Source of the DNA: Myxococcus fulvus
GTDB taxonomy: Bacteria > Myxococcota > Myxococcia > Myxococcales > Myxococcaceae
NCBI RefSeq assembly: GCF_900111765.1
Contig: NZ_FOIB01000004.1
Location: 496,001-560,000 of the forward strand
Direction of reading: 5' to 3'
Length of the DNA stretch: 64,000 nucleotides
Shown here: positions 62,174 to 64,000 of the stretch, piece after piece
How positions within the stretch are numbered: the first letter of the stretch is position 1
Layout: each line of letters begins with the position of its first letter
Program-made: the position numbers and the translations under genes
The notes under the pieces: model-generated
Told to the model about the DNA's origin: nothing
The model's input: only the letters and a program-made list of their open reading frames with translations
Database searches by the model: none

Positions 62174-63570
62174 GAACCCAGGCGGAAGCTGCGCACCACG
62201 CTCTGCAGCTCGACGGAGAGGTTGGTCAGCTCGCTCGCCAGCGACGTCATCCGCGACACGGCGGCCGTCTGCTCCTGGATGACGGACTGGATGGCCTCGG
62301 TGGAGGCGGCGTTGTTGCGCGCCACCAGCTTGATCTCCTCGATGGCCTTCACCATCTCCTCGCTGCCCTTGTGCTGCTCGCGGGTGCTCTCGGAGATGAG
62401 GTGCACCTTCTCGGAGCCTTTGCGGATGGTGTCGGTGATGGCGCCCATGGAGCGCACGATGTTGGTGAGGTCCTCGCGGCCCTCCGCCAGCTCCGCGATG
62501 CCCTCCTTCATGGCGCTCACCACGGACGTCGACTGACCGGAGATGTCCCGGGCCAGCTTGGAGATCTGCTCGGCGGAACGGCCCGCGCTCTCCGCCAGCT
62601 TGCGCACCTCGTCGGCCACCACCGCGAAGCCTCGGCCGTACTCACCCGCGCGCGCCGCCTCAATCGTCGCGTTGAGCGCCAGGAGATTGGTCTGCTGCGC
62701 CACCTGGGTGATGGCGTCGACAATCTTGGAGATCTCCTGCGTCTTCTCGCCGAAGGCGAACACCTGCTGGCTGGCGGACTCGATGCGGTTGAAGACCTTC
62801 TTCACCTTGTCGCCGGCCAGCCGCGCCGCCTTGGAGCCATCCTCCGCCGCGCTGCTCGTCTCCGCTGTCGTGCGCGCCGCGTCCTCCGCGCTGCCCGTCG
62901 TGCGCTGGATGCTGCTGGCCATCTCCGTGATGACCTTGGAGGCCTTGGACACCAGCTGCGACTGCGTCTCCGCGCCGCCCGCGATGATGTTCATCGACGA
63001 GCCCACTTCCTCCGTGGAGCCGTTGACGTTCTCCGCCGAGCGCTGCAGGTCGATGGCGGTGTCCGCCACGCTCTTGGCCGTCTCCTGGATCTTGCCCACC
63101 AGCTCGCGCAGGTTCTCCTGCATGCGGATGATGGCGCCCGTCAGCTCGTCGATTTCGTCGCGCGTGCTGCCGCCCTCGGCGGCCACGGGCTTGGACAAGT
63201 CACCCTGCGAAATCTCGTACGCGGAGTTGCTCAGCACCTTCACGCGCGTGACGCGCGCCAGCAGCGACGGCAGCGCGAAGGCGGCCAGGCCCGTGATTCC
63301 AATGGCCCCGAGCATCCGGATGGCCACCTTCCACTCGGCCACCTGGTCCATGCCCAGCTTCTCGACCAGCCACTGCGCCACCGGCTCCGAGAGGACCATC
63401 CAGATGGTGAGCGCCAACCCCAGCACCACATAACCCTTGGTGATGCTGGATTGGAGGGAGACCACCTTGGTCGTACGACGCCCGTCCACCGCGGCGCGCA
63501 CCAGGCGCTGCAGGGGCTCGCGGCGAGGCGTCAATCCGGGGGCAGTGTCGTCACGTAGGGGACGGCGCAC
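62170..63570 (-). CDS. difA: Methyl-accepting chemotaxis-type receptor (DifA-like)
   Basis: The 466-residue transducer has two membrane helices (about 44-60 and 84-104) with only about 25 residues between them, so there is almost no periplasmic sensor domain. A HAMP-like region follows ('[20 protein letters not shown]') and a long coiled coil with the hairpin tip '[20 protein letters not shown]' and '[20 protein letters not shown]' that binds CheA and CheW. This short-loop architecture matches M. xanthus DifA, the receptor-like protein that relays type IV pilus status to polysaccharide production. GTG 63570 is the best start but has no clear ribosome site; the leader is pyrimidine-rich. Confidence 0.88.
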   Translation of the reverse strand: MRRPLRDDTAPGLTPRREPLQRLVRAAVDGRRTTKVVSLQSSITKGYVVLGLALTIWMVLSEPVAQWLVEKLGMDQVAEWKVAIRMLGAIGITGLAAFALPSLLARVTRVKVLSNSAYEISQGDLSKPVAAEGGSTRDEIDELTGAIIRMQENLRELVGKIQETAKSVADTAIDLQRSAENVNGSTEEVGSSMNIIAGGAETQSQLVSKASKVITEMASSIQRTTGSAEDAARTTAETSSAAEDGSKAARLAGDKVKKVFNRIESASQQVFAFGEKTQEISKIVDAITQVAQQTNLLALNATIEAARAGEYGRGFAVVADEVRKLAESAGRSAEQISKLARDISGQSTSVVSAMKEGIAELAEGREDLTNIVRSMGAITDTIRKGSEKVHLISESTREQHKGSEEMVKAIEEIKLVARNNAASTEAIQSVIQEQTAAVSRMTSLASELTNLSVELQSVVRSFRLGS

Positions 63571-63604
63571 GGGATGCTTTCGGGGGAGGGGCGGAAGCGC
63601 CCTG

Positions 63605-63633
63605 GGTTTAGCCTTGCTGTGGGGCAGGGTCAA
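63605..63633 (-). promoter_or_regulatory. Putative promoter of the dif-like operon
   Basis: TTGACC (63633-63628) is followed after 17 bases by TAAACC (63610-63605) on the minus strand, in the 59-base gap between thiL and difA. The -35 box has five of six consensus matches and is the same hexamer as in the liv promoter; the -10 box has only three. Confidence 0.4.
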
Positions 63634-64000
63634 TCCACCCGGGAGGCTTGTCGGAAGTGGTCGAACCCGCCCGGCCGGCGCACGTCGCGTCCGGACTCGT
63701 CGTGGATCACCCACCCCGCCCCCTCTAGGAGCGTCCCCACGCGCGTCACCGGATGGCCGCCCCGAGCACACGCCCGCTCGAAGGCACGCCCCCGCGCCGA
63801 GGGGACGGCCATGAGCAGCTCGTAGTCCTCCCCTCCCGCCAGCGCCCCCTCCGGGCCCAGCTCCCGCCGCACCGCGGCCGACATCGGCAGCTTCGACAAC
63901 TCCACCACCGCGCGCACACCGGACGCGGTGCACAGGTGACCCAGGTCCTGTGCAAGGCCATCGGAAACATCCAGTGCCGCGGATGCGAAGCGCGCGGCGA
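63630..64000 (-). CDS. thiL: Thiamine-monophosphate kinase, C-terminal part
   Basis: The frame runs off the right edge; about 122 C-terminal residues are visible. ThiL phosphorylates thiamine monophosphate to thiamine diphosphate. Diagnostic motifs are '[19 protein letters not shown]' at the edge, '[20 protein letters not shown]', with '[12 protein letters not shown]' the conserved ATP/Mg site of the ThiL/PurM family, and the final '[19 protein letters not shown]'. It lies 59 bases upstream of difA on the same strand. Being incomplete, its start and any thiamine riboswitch lie outside the window. Confidence 0.92.
   Translation of the reverse strand, partial: AARFASAALDVSDGLAQDLGHLCTASGVRAVVELSKLPMSAAVRRELGPEGALAGGEDYELLMAVPSARGRAFERACARGGHPVTRVGTLLEGAGWVIHDESGRDVRRPGGFDHFRQASRVD

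Overview
The window is a gene-dense, roughly 70% GC stretch of a myxobacterial chromosome, most likely Myxococcaceae (Myxococcus, Corallococcus or a close relative). The signs are an MXAN_6652-type protein with a MYXO-CTERM tail, several S/T-kinase and histidine-kinase genes, many lipoproteins, eukaryote-like lysine-rich protein tails, a grpE-dnaK pair matching the M. xanthus grpS-sglK arrangement, and a chemosensory operon with the gene order of the M. xanthus dif locus. About 54 protein genes are supported. I see no rRNA, tRNA, CRISPR array or insertion sequence.

Layout. 1-5 kb holds secreted and lipoprotein genes of unknown role. 5-9.1 kb holds proS, a membrane adenylyl cyclase, a YdjM-like membrane protein and the RNA 2',3'-cyclic phosphodiesterase thpR. 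A 66-bp tandem repeat (9105-9426) precedes a YiiX-like papain-fold protein, a MopE-like lipoprotein, tam and an Asp-box (BNR) protein. 16.5-21.5 kb is a complete branched-chain amino acid ABC transporter operon (livJ-H-M-G-F order) with a recognisable promoter and terminator. 21.8-28 kb has a DUF2382 stress-type protein, an S/T kinase and grpE-dnaK. 28-32.5 kb has a lipoprotein nuclease, a polymorphic toxin type 50/immunity pair and a small J1-crystallin-like protein.

32.7-41.8 kb is the most unusual locus: an ECF-type sigma factor with a hydrophobic tail, a ZAS-like membrane anti-sigma factor, an exported caspase-like protease ending in a probable beta-barrel, and three paralogous lipoproteins made of EF-hand-like modules plus L-domain repeats. 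Most of these genes overlap by ATGA. I propose it as an undescribed envelope-sensing caspase system.

41.9-47.8 kb is a signalling cluster: a fused response regulator/thioredoxin reductase that has lost its redox cysteines, and three related histidine kinases, one with the phospho-accepting His replaced by Pro. 47.9-55 kb has assorted genes: DUF2238, Gfo/Idh/MocA, VOC, an AAA+/zinc-ribbon pair, and a papain-like protein whose promoter overlaps a perfect AT-rich inverted repeat. 55-63.6 kb (minus strand) is the dif-like operon difA-B-C-D-E-G followed at 24 bp by larB-larC. A partial thiL ends the window.

In M. xanthus, sglK and dif both act in extracellular polysaccharide (fibril) production and social motility, so much of this region probably serves the cell surface and group motility. 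Function statements rest on motif recognition by eye; no database search was run.
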